From Sandaracinaceae bacterium (GTDB lineage: Bacteria > Myxococcota_A > Polyangia > Polyangiales > Sandaracinaceae), in the NCBI GenBank assembly GCA_020633195.1, contig JACKEC010000014.1:124001-188000 (forward strand): a stretch of 64,000 nt of DNA, given 5' to 3'. Below the pieces are notes generated by a model. The model did no database searches. It saw only the letters and a list, made by a program, of their open reading frames with translations, and was not told the DNA's origin. Positions within the stretch are counted from its first letter, which is position 1. Each line of letters opens with the position of its first letter. Position numbers and translations under genes: made by a program. Positions 43,159 to 52,295 of this stretch are shown here, piece after piece.

Positions 43159-44394
43159 TCAACGCTGGGCGATGAGGATCCGCGAGTCCTCGCCGAAGGT
43201 GATCGCGCCGTTCTCGCCGCCGCACGACCAGCAGGTGGTCCAGAGCAGCTCGCCGCGCTCCGTCGGGGTCCGCAGGACCGCGATCGGCATCTCGGGCTCG
43301 GCGATCACGAAGCTCGCCGCGTGGTGGAAGGTCTCGTCGGGGTTCGGGTAGAGCGCGATCAGCAGGCTCACGTCCCCGCTCTGCCCGGCCACGACCCAGA
43401 CCTCCTCGCCAGGCGAGGGAGACCACGCGAAGGGGCCCGGCGCGACGCTCCACGGGACGCTCTCGGGGGTCGCTCCCCCGCGGGCGAGGGCGCGGGTGGC
43501 GGCCGGCTCGCTGTAAGCCACGAACGTCTGCGCGAAGCGGGCGACCTCGGGGACGGTCGCGAGGATCTCGCGCCACCGGCCGTCGTCGATCTCGAGGTCG
43601 CGGAAGGGACGGCGCCGACCCACGTCGGGGTAGGCGATCGAGGGCGCCTCGCCGCCGCAGCAGCGGACCGCGAGCGCGCGCCCGCCGCCTTGGGGGTTGG
43701 TGGCGAGCCGGCTCCCGCACCGATGGGTCGCCTCCGTGAAGTCCGGGCGACCGCCGCGGGCGACGGCCGTGCGCTCGAGGTGCGCGAGCTGCTCGTCGGC
43801 GTCGGTGGCGGTCCACTCCGGCGCTCGAAAGCCCATGTCGAACACGCCCATCGAGGACGCACACGCGCTCGGATCGGCGACGCACGCCGCGATGTCCAGG
43901 CGGTCGCCGGTCGCGAACGGGTCGGTGCCGTCGCCCCGGCAGGCGCGCTCCCACTCGAGCTCCTCGCAGAGGCGGCGACCCTCGGAGGCGCACATCGCGG
44001 CGGCCTCGGCGCGGGTCGCCGCGAGCGCCGCCGGCCGAGCCGGATCGTTGGGGTAGGGGAGCGCGTCGATGTCGAACGCCGGGACCTCGACGACGGCGAG
44101 GTCGGCCTCGACCTTCGGATCCCGCCCGACCCAGCCCGGTCGGCTCCCGACGTGGAGCGGCCCCCCCGCGATCGAGACGACGCGGCCAGGCGCGGGTGGC
44201 TCGACGCGCTGCCGCGCGGGCGCCGCCTCGAGCGGCGCCGGGCGGGCGGGGGTCGTCGACGCGACGGGGCTCGGAGCGCCCACGCTCGGAGCGGGCGCCT
44301 CGGCGGGCAGCGGGAGCGCGGCCTCCGCGTCGTTCGGGACGGTGGGCTCGGTGCAGCCCGCCACGATCAGAAAAAGGTACGTGATTCGGCGCAC
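43159..44394 (-). CDS. Lipoprotein with degenerate SUMF1/FGE-like domain
   Basis: A 411-residue lipoprotein: leader MRRITYLFLIVAGC, then a Pro/Ala linker to about residue 75. Residues about 75-250 follow the formylglycine-generating-enzyme fold (VEVPAFDIDALPYPND, AAAMCASEGRRLCEELEWER then ACRGDG), which in these organisms is more often a sugar- or protein-binding module than an enzyme. Catalytic copper Cys of true FGE are not identifiable. The C-terminal part (about 290-411) is a separate beta region with CWSCGGENG. Surface role inferred. Confidence 0.65.
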   Translation of the reverse strand: MRRITYLFLIVAGCTEPTVPNDAEAALPLPAEAPAPSVGAPSPVASTTPARPAPLEAAPARQRVEPPAPGRVVSIAGGPLHVGSRPGWVGRDPKVEADLAVVEVPAFDIDALPYPNDPARPAALAATRAEAAAMCASEGRRLCEELEWERACRGDGTDPFATGDRLDIAACVADPSACASSMGVFDMGFRAPEWTATDADEQLAHLERTAVARGGRPDFTEATHRCGSRLATNPQGGGRALAVRCCGGEAPSIAYPDVGRRRPFRDLEIDDGRWREILATVPEVARFAQTFVAYSEPAATRALARGGATPESVPWSVAPGPFAWSPSPGEEVWVVAGQSGDVSLLIALYPNPDETFHHAASFVIAEPEMPIAVLRTPTERGELLWTTCWSCGGENGAITFGEDSRILIAQR

Positions 44395-44468
44395 CTCGCG
44401 ACCGTATCGAGCTGTCCGATCGGGTCAACTTTTCGCGTGCGCCGAGGGCCTCGAGAGGCCAGGATCCC

Positions 44469-44851
<383 letters not shown>

Positions 44852-44854
<3 letters not shown>

Positions 44855-44888
44855 CGGCGTCTCTCCGGAGGCGCCGCGGTTTCTTTTC
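44852..44888 (+). terminator. Rho-independent terminator of rnpB
   Basis: An eight-base perfect stem CCGCGGCG (44852-44859) with CGCCGCGG (44872-44879), followed by TTTCTTTT. It directly abuts the last helix of the RNase P RNA, exactly where transcription should end. Confidence 0.85.
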
Positions 44889-44950
44889 GGGGCCGAACGA
44901 GGCCGCGGTTTCGATGGAACCGCCTCGTTTTGCCGCGCATGTGACGGATA

Positions 44951-45598
44951 TCAGGAACCTTTTCTGGCCCACGCCGCGCTGAGGATGTCGGCGTCGTCGA
45001 GGGCCTCGCGGCGGTAGATGTGGCGGGCTCGGATGCTCGTGAAGCGGTCGAGCCGCATCCGCATCCGCAGGAGCCCGTCGAGCACGGGGGTGCGATCGCC
45101 ATCGACGGGCGCGATCGCCTCGAGGAGCGCCTCGAGGGCCTCGTGCGTGCCGGGTGGATGGAAGATGATACCGCCCAAGAGGGTGATCCCATCGACCGCG
45201 ACGAGGCGTCCGTCGAAGGTCTCGCCGGGCGTGAGCCGCCCGCCGGCGTCGCTGGCCGCGAGCGCGAAGCGGCCGCCGCCGAGGCGGTCGTCGAGCAGGA
45301 GCTCGTCCCTCTCGCCGGCCCGCACCGTGTACAGGCTCCGCGCCGCGGTCGCGCACGCTCGGGCGAGTCGACGCTCGTCGTCGGGGGCATCCGGGTGCGC
45401 GTCCAGCCACCGGCGCGCGCCTCCGAAGTCGCAGAGGTACCAATCGAAGAAGAAGCGGATCCGCTCCTCGTACCAGGCGTCGCCGACCTCGAAGGCGCCG
45501 GTGCGCTCGTGGAACGTCTCGCGCGCTCGATCGAGCTCCACGCCGTCGTCGAGGGCCGTCAGATCCGAGATCCAGCGTTCGAGGGTCGCGTCGAGCAC
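44951..45598 (-). CDS. Hypothetical cytosolic protein
   Basis: A 215-residue protein, GTG start at 45598 with a GGTGGAG ribosome site. No signal or membrane segment. Motifs that stand out are GDAWYEERIRFFFDWYLCDF (about residues 36-55) and a beta region with LLLDDRLGGGRFAL and GRLVAVDGITLLGGIIFHPP. The family is not recognised; the composition suggests a folded enzyme-like domain. It faces the rnpB terminator end-on, 63 bases from it. Confidence 0.6.
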   Translation of the reverse strand: MLDATLERWISDLTALDDGVELDRARETFHERTGAFEVGDAWYEERIRFFFDWYLCDFGGARRWLDAHPDAPDDERRLARACATAARSLYTVRAGERDELLLDDRLGGGRFALAASDAGGRLTPGETFDGRLVAVDGITLLGGIIFHPPGTHEALEALLEAIAPVDGDRTPVLDGLLRMRMRLDRFTSIRARHIYRREALDDADILSAAWARKGS

Positions 45599-45655
45599 CG
45601 AGCTCCACCTTGTACCTTGACAGCCCCGATGGGGCGGCGGAAAAGGGACGGGCCG

Positions 45656-46120
45656 ATGTCGACCGACCAAGCGAAGAGCGACGTGGAGCGTGCGATCGCA
45701 CTCGTCGAGAAGACGATCGAGGCTCTCGGGATCGATCCCGGCGCGAGCCGGAAGCAGCGCGAGGGGCACGTGGCCTACGCGCTCCGGCGCGGGAGCGCCC
45801 GGATCCTGATCGCCGTGCACTCGCCCGCCGGGGAGCTCACCGAGGGGCGCATCCGCGTGGTGGCGCCCTGTGTGGTGCTGCCTCCCGAGGATCGGCAGCT
45901 CGGCCTGTTGCGTCACCTGCTCGTGGCCAACGCCACGGACCTGGTGGGGGCCGCCTTCGCCGTCAGCGGTGACGAGGTCGTGGTCGTCGCGGAGCGATCC
46001 GTGAGGGACCTCGACGCCTCCGAGGTCGACACGATGATCCGGAGCGTCGGTCGGGTGGCGGATCGCTACGACGACGAGCTCTCCAAGGCCTTCTCGCTCA
46101 CGCGATCGAGCGACGCCTGA
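45656..46120 (+). CDS. YbjN-like (DUF1790/T3SS-chaperone-fold) protein
   Basis: A 154-residue soluble protein with the YbjN/type III secretion chaperone-like fold: N-terminal helix (DVERAIALVEKTIEALG), then strands ending GRIRVVAPCVVLP, and a helix LGLLRHLLVANATDLVGAAF with AVSGDEVVVVAERSV after it. Relatives are small sensory or chaperone-like proteins. It lies 13 bases upstream of the beta-barrel gene in the same direction and probably belongs to the same transcript. Confidence 0.65.
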   Translation: MSTDQAKSDVERAIALVEKTIEALGIDPGASRKQREGHVAYALRRGSARILIAVHSPAGELTEGRIRVVAPCVVLPPEDRQLGLLRHLLVANATDLVGAAFAVSGDEVVVVAERSVRDLDASEVDTMIRSVGRVADRYDDELSKAFSLTRSSDA

Positions 46121-46133
46121 GCGGAAGAGGCCG

Positions 46134-47528
46134 GTGAAGCGGCTCGTCGCGGCGACGGCGTTCGCCGTGACGCTCTGCCTCGCCCCGGCCGCCCGCGCGT
46201 TCGACGTCCGCCTGGACAGCGACACGAGCTTCCAGGTCTACGAGGTGCGGTCGCCTGGTGCCCGCGCGTTCATGGCGAGGCGCCGGCTGCTGTCGAACCT
46301 CTCCCTGACCGTCTCCCACGACCTGACCGAGCCGACCGCCGACGGGACGGTGATCCGGGTCGCGGCGGGGACGCAGCTCCGGCTCGAGCAAGAGTTCGGG
46401 GAGACCTGCCTCGTGGATCGCGACCTCTGCGTCCGCGCGACGGACGCGACCGATCCGGGGGCCTGGCAGCCGCTGGCCGCGGACACGCGCCTCGACGTGC
46501 CCGCCGTCTGGGTGGAGGTGTCCGGTCTGCCGCTCGGCGTGGCGGCCCGCGCCGGCCGGCAGCTCGTGCTCGACACGCTCGGGTTCGCGCGGTTCGACGG
46601 GGTCAGCGCGCGCGTCGTCCCCACCCCCTGGATCCGCGCCGAGGTCGTGGCCGGCCTGCTGGTTCGCGGCACCACGATCGGCGGCACGGCTCGCTCGGAT
46701 CCGCAGGGATCGCTGCGCCTGCTCGACGCCGACGCGGTGCCGTGGGCGGCGCCCGGCGTGGACACGTGGGTCGCCGGCGCGAGCGTCGCGGGCGGTCCGG
46801 GGCGATGGCTGCAGGGCTCGGCGACCTTCCGCCAGATGTGGGAGCCGGCCGGCGCGGTCGTGTCGCGGCTCGGCGCCGCGCTCTCCTCGCAGCCCGCGGA
46901 CTGGCTGCGGCTCGACGCCACGGGGGTGTGGGACTTCCTGACCGCCGAGGTCATCGAGGCGTCGGCGCGCGCGACGCTCGGGCGCGACGACGTCATCGTG
47001 CGGCTCGGGGCGGCGCGCCACGTGCCGCGCTTCGATCCAGGCACCATCTGGGCGTGGTTCGCGGTGGCGCCGATCAACGACGCCGAGCTCTCCGTGCGCT
47101 GGCAGGCGACGCAGGACTTCGCGCTCGGCGGAGCCCTGCGCGGCCGGCACGCGGAGCTCGGCGACGCTCGAACCGACGACGTCGACGGCGGCCTCGACGC
47201 TTGGGTCCAGGCCCGCTGGGAGGGGTTCGAGCTCGGCGTCTCCGGCTTTGGGTGGTCGGGCGCGCTCGGGCCGCTCGCCGGCGTGTCGCTGGATCTGAAG
47301 CGCCGGTTCTTCGGGTTCGTGGAGCTCGAGCTCGACGTGTCGGGGTGGCACTTCGACGACCCGAACCGGCCCGACCTCTACGGCGCCGTGCTCTCCGAGG
47401 TGCTCGCCGCGCGCTTCAGAATCGTGCGCGAGGTGCTGATCGTGGCGGAGGTCCAGCACGCCACCAGCCGCGTCGTGGGGCACCGCTTCCGCGGGTTGCT
47501 CGCGGTCCGCGTGGAGACGTGGCGATGA
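46134..47528 (+). CDS. Putative outer-membrane beta-barrel protein
   Basis: A 464-residue exported protein: signal peptide (MKRLVAATAFAVTLCLAPAARAF, cut near ARA). The mature chain has many alternating polar/hydrophobic beta strands, aromatic belts (GVWDFLTAEVIEASARATLG, TIWAWFAVAPINDAELSVRW) and a short-turn periodicity of an outer-membrane barrel, ending in a C-terminal strand FRGLLAVRVETWR. GTG start has a GGAAGAGG ribosome site. Its stop overlaps the ATG of the 13-heme cytochrome, which suggests the two proteins assemble together. No close named family recognised. Confidence 0.7.
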   Translation: MKRLVAATAFAVTLCLAPAARAFDVRLDSDTSFQVYEVRSPGARAFMARRRLLSNLSLTVSHDLTEPTADGTVIRVAAGTQLRLEQEFGETCLVDRDLCVRATDATDPGAWQPLAADTRLDVPAVWVEVSGLPLGVAARAGRQLVLDTLGFARFDGVSARVVPTPWIRAEVVAGLLVRGTTIGGTARSDPQGSLRLLDADAVPWAAPGVDTWVAGASVAGGPGRWLQGSATFRQMWEPAGAVVSRLGAALSSQPADWLRLDATGVWDFLTAEVIEASARATLGRDDVIVRLGAARHVPRFDPGTIWAWFAVAPINDAELSVRWQATQDFALGGALRGRHAELGDARTDDVDGGLDAWVQARWEGFELGVSGFGWSGALGPLAGVSLDLKRRFFGFVELELDVSGWHFDDPNRPDLYGAVLSEVLAARFRIVREVLIVAEVQHATSRVVGHRFRGLLAVRVETWR

Positions 47529-48742
47529 GGCGCCTCGCGGTCTTGATCGCCGCGCTCCTCGCGGTGGGGGTGGTGAGCGCGTGGCTCTCGTCCGCCGACG
47601 GTCAGAGCCGGGCGCCGCGCGCCGCGGTTCGCCGTCCGTCCCTGCCGCCCGATCCGCGCGGGCCCTCGCCGCTGATCTACCCGCCGCAGCGCATCGCGCT
47701 CCGGATGGACCACTCGCTGCCGGCGCACCAGGAGCTGCGCTGCGTGCGGTGCCACCGAGGCGCGGGGGTCAGCGAGCGGGCCTCCGACTCGCTCATCCCG
47801 CGTGAGTCGAGCTGCGCCCCCTGCCACGACGAGCAGCTCGATCGTGACCAGCCGACGTCGGCGCGCTGTGGCACCTGCCACGTCGGGTTCCGCGACGGGG
47901 AGCCGCCACCGGTCTCGGACTTCCCGACCGCGCGGCTTCGTTTCTCGCATCGCCGGCACGTGGACGCGGGGATGCGCTGCCGGTCCTGCCACGAGGGCGT
48001 CGAGCGCGCCGAGGTCGCGGATCGGCGGCACCTGCCGCGAATGCGGAGCTGCTTCGAGTGTCACGGTCCCGCTGGCTTCGCGGCCGAGGCGACCGCGCCG
48101 AGCGCGTGCCCGACCTGCCACCTCACGGAGCCGGGGGGCCGCCTCCTCGCGCGGTTCGAGGAGGGCAACATGAACCCGCCCGCGTGGCTCTTCGACATGC
48201 GCCACGATCACGAGTGGCTCGTCCGCCATCGCTGGGTCGCGGCCGACCAGGGGGGCGCGTGCGCGAGCTGCCACGAGGAGTCCGAGTGCACCGAGTGCCA
48301 CGACGGCCGCGTCCGGCCGCGCCGGATCCATCCCGGCGACTACCTCACGACGCACGTCGTCCAGGCGCGGCGCGATCAGCCGCGGTGCGCGTCGTGCCAC
48401 CAGGTGTCGACCTTCTGCGCGGAGTGTCACGCGCGGCTCGGGCTCTCGCCGATGAGCGCCCCCGACGTGCGCGCGAGCGAGCCCTACCACCCGCCGCCCG
48501 CGGTCTGGGTGCGCGGCCCGGCGCTGCACGGGCTCGAGGCTCGCAGGGCGATGAGCACCTGCGCGAGCTGCCACGCGGAGCGGGACTGCGTGACGTGCCA
48601 CGGCGCGCTCGGCATCGGCGCGGGCACGAGCCCGCACCCGCCCGGCTTCGCGGCGGCGTGCGGGGCGGCGATCGACACCAACGCGCGCGCGTGCGTGACG
48701 TGCCACGGCGACCTGGACGCGCTCCGGGCGCGCTGTCGCTGA
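47525..48742 (+). CDS. 13-heme cytochrome c
   Basis: A 405-residue exported protein with an N-terminal hydrophobic leader (residues about 6-22) lacking a clear lipobox. Thirteen CxxCH heme-binding motifs are present. Three times two motifs occur only four or five residues apart (CASCHEESECTECH, CASCHQVSTFCAECH, CASCHAERDCVTCH), an unusually tight pairing. Several free His can serve as distal ligands. It is translationally coupled to the preceding outer-membrane barrel. Electron transfer across or at the outer membrane is inferred; partners are unknown. Confidence 0.88.
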   Translation: MRRLAVLIAALLAVGVVSAWLSSADGQSRAPRAAVRRPSLPPDPRGPSPLIYPPQRIALRMDHSLPAHQELRCVRCHRGAGVSERASDSLIPRESSCAPCHDEQLDRDQPTSARCGTCHVGFRDGEPPPVSDFPTARLRFSHRRHVDAGMRCRSCHEGVERAEVADRRHLPRMRSCFECHGPAGFAAEATAPSACPTCHLTEPGGRLLARFEEGNMNPPAWLFDMRHDHEWLVRHRWVAADQGGACASCHEESECTECHDGRVRPRRIHPGDYLTTHVVQARRDQPRCASCHQVSTFCAECHARLGLSPMSAPDVRASEPYHPPPAVWVRGPALHGLEARRAMSTCASCHAERDCVTCHGALGIGAGTSPHPPGFAAACGAAIDTNARACVTCHGDLDALRARCR

Positions 48743-48751
48743 GAGGCTGGG

Positions 48752-50128
48752 TCAGCGCCGACCGGGGTCGGTGTCGGGGACGACGAGGCCCGGGTGGGTG
48801 TCGGTGGGCGCGGGCGCGCGAGGGTTGGTGATCTCGCCCCCCGTCTCTTCGGGCGCGTCGGTCTCGGCCGTGTCCACGTCTCGACGACGCGGGGGAGGGG
48901 GCAGCGAGGCGTCCTCGGCGAGCCCCTCGAGGACGTCGAACGCGCCGCTCTCGAGCTCGATCAGCCCGGTGACCTCTTCGAACTCCTCGAGCCACGGGTC
49001 ATGGACCTGCGAGCGGGGCGCGATGACCTCGTAGACGTCTCGGATCCGCCGCCGTCGCGCGCCCGAGTTGAGCTCGTCGCGGACCCGGCGGTAGCCGGCG
49101 TCGGTCAGCCGCTCGCGCAGCGTGGCGTCGCGGAGCATCTCGAGGATCGCGTCCGCGAGGGCCGACGCGGATCCCGGCGGGTAGAGGAGGGCCTCCTGCT
49201 CGTCGCGGACGAGCTCCGAGACGCCCGGGACGTTGGCGACGATGACGGGCCTGTAGCAAGCGAGATACTCGAGGAGCGGCTGCGGCAGCTCCGTGCAGCC
49301 CGCGGCGCGCTGGCCGGCGGACGGGGCCAAGCACACGTCGGCGGCGGCGACGATGGCGGGGATCTTGGTGGCCGCGGGCTCGCCGCGGACGTCGACGATC
49401 CCCGCGAGGCCACGGTGCTCGATGTCGGCGCGGAGGTCGGCTCGGCGGTCCGGTCGGTGCTCCCCGGCGAGGAGCGCGTGGATCGGTCGGTGGGACGCCA
49501 CCTTCGCGATGGCGTCGAGCAGGGTCGGCACGTCTCGCGGCGCCCCCGACGAGCCGAGGTACAACAGCCGAGGCACACCGAACGGGCCGACGCCGCCCCA
49601 GTCGTAGCCGCCGACGTCCACGCCGGGGCGCACGACCTCCACGCGCCCCGCGAGCGCGGCGGATTCTTCGAGCGTCGCGCGGGCGGCCTCCGTCGGCACG
49701 AGGATCCGGTCCGCCGCCGCGATGGTGGTGTCGTGCGCCTCGAGCCACGAGAGGGAGTCGCCCTCGGGGAACGTGGTCATCTCGTAGAGCAGCACGAACC
49801 CTCGCTGGCTCTTGCGCTCCGCGGCGATGCGCCCCGCCCACGGGTCCAGCACGTGGACGACGTCGTAGGGCTCGGCCTCGATCTGACGGGCCACCGCGCG
49901 AGCGTAGATGGCGCGCTGCTCCTCCCGCGTGGCCCGGCCGACGGGCACGCGGAACATCCGGGCCTCCCCGATCCGCTTGATGTGCGGGAGATCCTCGGTC
50001 TTGAGGGTGACCAGGTCGAGGTCGCCGCGGAGCGCGTCGATCATCGACCGCATGGAGGCGCCGTGCGGCCGGGAGCTCGGCACCGTCGCGAAGGCGGCTC
50101 CCAGGATCCGGATCCTCGGACCGGTCAT
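48752..50128 (-). CDS. Glycosyltransferase, family 4 type
   Basis: A 458-residue cytosolic GT-B enzyme. The N-domain holds YDVVHVLDPWAG, and the C-domain has RLLYLGSSGAPRDVPTLLDA with the nucleotide-sugar site PLLEYLACYRPVIVANVPGVSE, in which the family's usual EAMA motif reads PLLEY. The C-terminal 80 residues are a low-complexity acidic tail. Probable role in surface polysaccharide or lipid glycan synthesis; sugar unknown. It converges with the cytochrome gene, nine bases between stops. Confidence 0.82.
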   Translation of the reverse strand: MTGPRIRILGAAFATVPSSRPHGASMRSMIDALRGDLDLVTLKTEDLPHIKRIGEARMFRVPVGRATREEQRAIYARAVARQIEAEPYDVVHVLDPWAGRIAAERKSQRGFVLLYEMTTFPEGDSLSWLEAHDTTIAAADRILVPTEAARATLEESAALAGRVEVVRPGVDVGGYDWGGVGPFGVPRLLYLGSSGAPRDVPTLLDAIAKVASHRPIHALLAGEHRPDRRADLRADIEHRGLAGIVDVRGEPAATKIPAIVAAADVCLAPSAGQRAAGCTELPQPLLEYLACYRPVIVANVPGVSELVRDEQEALLYPPGSASALADAILEMLRDATLRERLTDAGYRRVRDELNSGARRRRIRDVYEVIAPRSQVHDPWLEEFEEVTGLIELESGAFDVLEGLAEDASLPPPPRRRDVDTAETDAPEETGGEITNPRAPAPTDTHPGLVVPDTDPGRR

Positions 50129-50250
50129 CGTCCGGAACCTACCACCACGCCCCCGTTCGGGGCAGCCGTTGCGGGATAACCCCTTGCGCGGCCCGACCCG
50201 GCGCGGCTACAACCCTCGGGCGCCGCCTCTCGGCGGCATGGAGGACCTGC

Positions 50251-50505
50251 GTGAAAGAGCTTGCCCGCTTCCTGTTGCAGAACACCCAGCTCGACTTCTC
50301 AGGCGAGGTCTCGATCGATCAGATTCGCCAGTTCCTCCGGGACGACGACTCGCGGGAGGCGAGGACCCTGCTCGCCAAGCTCATCGAGGACAAGGGCGTC
50401 GACGACATGCTCGTCACCGTCGCCGACTGTCTGAAGGAGCACATCCCGAACGGGATCGACGACGACACGATCCGCGCTCAGCTCATCTTCTACAGCGAGA
50501 GTTGA
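50251..50505 (+). CDS. Small conserved-looking cytosolic protein
   Basis: An 84-residue protein, GTG start with a GGAGGA ribosome site eight bases upstream. No signal. It is mostly helical with a short hydrophobic stretch (LLVTVADCLKEHIPNGIDDD-like end) and looks like a compact single-domain fold. No family named. The stop overlaps the TTG start of the next gene, so the two are cotranslated. Confidence 0.55.
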   Translation: MKELARFLLQNTQLDFSGEVSIDQIRQFLRDDDSREARTLLAKLIEDKGVDDMLVTVADCLKEHIPNGIDDDTIRAQLIFYSES

Positions 50506-51287
50506 AGCGAGCGCTGTGCTTCGCGCTGCTCTGGGCGGTCGGCTGCGACCTCCCCGTGGAGCGCGCGCCAGGGACCGGGCCGGTCGTCTTGGAGACGCAG
50601 CCGCCCACGGGCGCGGTCGACGTCGATCGCGCGGGCCCGTTCCGCGTGACCTTCGATCGGCCGGTCTTCCCACGAGACGTGCACCGGGGGCGCGTACGCC
50701 TCCAGAGCGGATCCCAGAGCGCATTCCTCTCGCCCTGGTTCGAGCCGGTCGAGCGAGTGCTCGCCCTCGATGTGATCGGGGCGCCGCTCGAGCCCAACGT
50801 GCGCTACCGGCTGTTGGTGGAGCAGGTCCGGGATCTCGGGCTCGTCCCGATGGCCGACCCGCTCGAGGTGGTGTTCGACACGGGCCCGGACGCGGTGGGC
50901 GAGACGCCCGCGAGCGTCACCTACGGAGACGTGGCCGAGCTGCTCGGCCGGTGCTCGAGCGACGCCTGCCACGGCGGGAGCGATCCGAGCCTCGGGCTGG
51001 ATCTGTCGAGCGGCGAAGGGATCCGGGCGACGGCCATCGACGTCGTCGCGGTCGGCTCCCGCATCGGCACGCAGACCGACGATCCGTGGCACGGCGCGTC
51101 CACGCTCGACGGGCTCGCGCGCATCGACGTGGTCGGGGGCGTGGGCCGACCGGCGCAGAGCTACCTCGTCTACGAGCTCCTCGAGGAGGGGGGCGCGGGG
51201 CACGCCGCCGCCCTCGAGGAGCCACCGTCCCGGGAAGAGATCCTGACCCTCTCTCGCTGGATCCGCGCGGGCGCTCCGACCGAGTGA
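50502..51287 (+). CDS. Lipoprotein with Big-domain and CxxxxCH motif
   Basis: A 261-residue protein with a TTG start overlapping the previous stop; leader ends LLWAVGC (Cys15). Residues about 30-120 match a bacterial Ig-like (Big_5) domain (VVLETQPPTGAVDVDRAGPFR). After it comes CSSDACHGG: a Cys-x4-Cys-His, not the usual CxxCH, followed by SLGLDLSS and, at the end, SREEILTLSRWIRAGAPTE, the closing pattern of PSCyt-type cytochromes. Heme attachment through CxxxxCH is known for a few proteins, so a covalent heme is possible but unproven. Confidence 0.7.
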   Translation: MKRALCFALLWAVGCDLPVERAPGTGPVVLETQPPTGAVDVDRAGPFRVTFDRPVFPRDVHRGRVRLQSGSQSAFLSPWFEPVERVLALDVIGAPLEPNVRYRLLVEQVRDLGLVPMADPLEVVFDTGPDAVGETPASVTYGDVAELLGRCSSDACHGGSDPSLGLDLSSGEGIRATAIDVVAVGSRIGTQTDDPWHGASTLDGLARIDVVGGVGRPAQSYLVYELLEEGGAGHAAALEEPPSREEILTLSRWIRAGAPTE

Positions 51288-51332
51288 ACAACGGAGTGCC
51301 CTCGGTCCGAATCCACGCTAAGGTCCGCGCCG

Positions 51333-52235
51333 ATGACCACCCCCACCCATCTGCGAGTGGTGCCCGTCATCCTTCTGGGGCTGCTCTGCCTGGGGGCGAG
51401 CTGCAGCGGGGACGACGACGACGGTCCCCCCAACGGGAGTGGCAGCCAGGGCAGCGAGCAGGCCGAGGCGCACCCTCGCGTCGAGTCGCTCGAGCCCGTC
51501 GACGTCTCCGAGCTCACCCGCTCGGAGCGTCGGATCTGGGTCGAGCTGATCAACGATCAGCTCTCACCCTGTGGTGAGCCGATCAGCGTCGGGCGGTGCG
51601 TGGCCGAGCAGCGCTCGTGTCGGGCCTGCGTCCCCGCCTCTCGCTACCTCGTCCGCCTGATCCAGGAGGGCTACGAGCGGCAGGAGATCGAGGACCTCTA
51701 CGAGAGCCGCTACGGCGCCGACTCTCAGATCGAGATCGCCACCGAGGGCGCGCCCAGCCGCGGCTCGCAGATGGCGCAGGTCACGATCGTGGAGTTCTCG
51801 GACTTCGAGTGCCCCTACTGCGGCCGGGCGCATCCCATCCTCCAGCAGCTGCTGCACGACTTCGAGGGCCGCGTCCGCGTGGTGTTCATGCAGTACCCGC
51901 TGAGCAATCACCCGCACGCCATGCCGGCCGCTCGCGCGGCCGTCGCCGCGGGGAACCAGGATCGCTTCTGGGAGATGCACGACCTCTTGTTCGAGCATCA
52001 GCAGCAGCTCGAGCAGGAGCACCTCGAGAGCTACGCGGAGCGCCTCGGCCTCGACATGGAGCGCTTCCGCGCCGACATGGAGTCGTCGGAGACGCAGGAT
52101 CGCGTGGAGGCCAACAAGGAGATCGGGCGCGAGGTCGGCGTCGAAGGGACCCCCTCGTTCTTCGTGAACGGCCGGCGCTTCGGGGAGCCGCCGCAGGCTC
52201 TCGCCGACTATGTGCGCGAAGCCCTCGATGATTGA
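51333..52235 (+). CDS. DsbA-family thioredoxin-fold lipoprotein
   Basis: A 300-residue exported protein: lipobox LCLGASC (Cys24), an acidic linker, a Cys-rich region (CGEPISVGRC, CRAC, residues about 79-103), and a thioredoxin domain with active site FECPYCGRAHP and cis-Pro in GVEGTPSFFVNG. The additional helical insert between them is normal for DsbA. Likely a periplasmic disulfide oxidoreductase. The following TlpA-like gene makes a second redox protein 60 bases on, and both could serve cytochrome maturation. Confidence 0.85.
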   Translation: MTTPTHLRVVPVILLGLLCLGASCSGDDDDGPPNGSGSQGSEQAEAHPRVESLEPVDVSELTRSERRIWVELINDQLSPCGEPISVGRCVAEQRSCRACVPASRYLVRLIQEGYERQEIEDLYESRYGADSQIEIATEGAPSRGSQMAQVTIVEFSDFECPYCGRAHPILQQLLHDFEGRVRVVFMQYPLSNHPHAMPAARAAVAAGNQDRFWEMHDLLFEHQQQLEQEHLESYAERLGLDMERFRADMESSETQDRVEANKEIGREVGVEGTPSFFVNGRRFGEPPQALADYVREALDD

Positions 52236-52295
52236 GGTCCTCGTTCGGTAGGATGCGGTGAATCGTCCACCCCTTCCGCCGTCCAAGGGAGCGCC

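Noticed and set aside
44394..44430. Possible minus-strand promoter (TTGACC and TACGGT, 16 apart) before the SUMF1-like lipoprotein
   Set aside because: The -10 matches only half the consensus and would place the transcript at the ATG itself; too weak to list as a feature.
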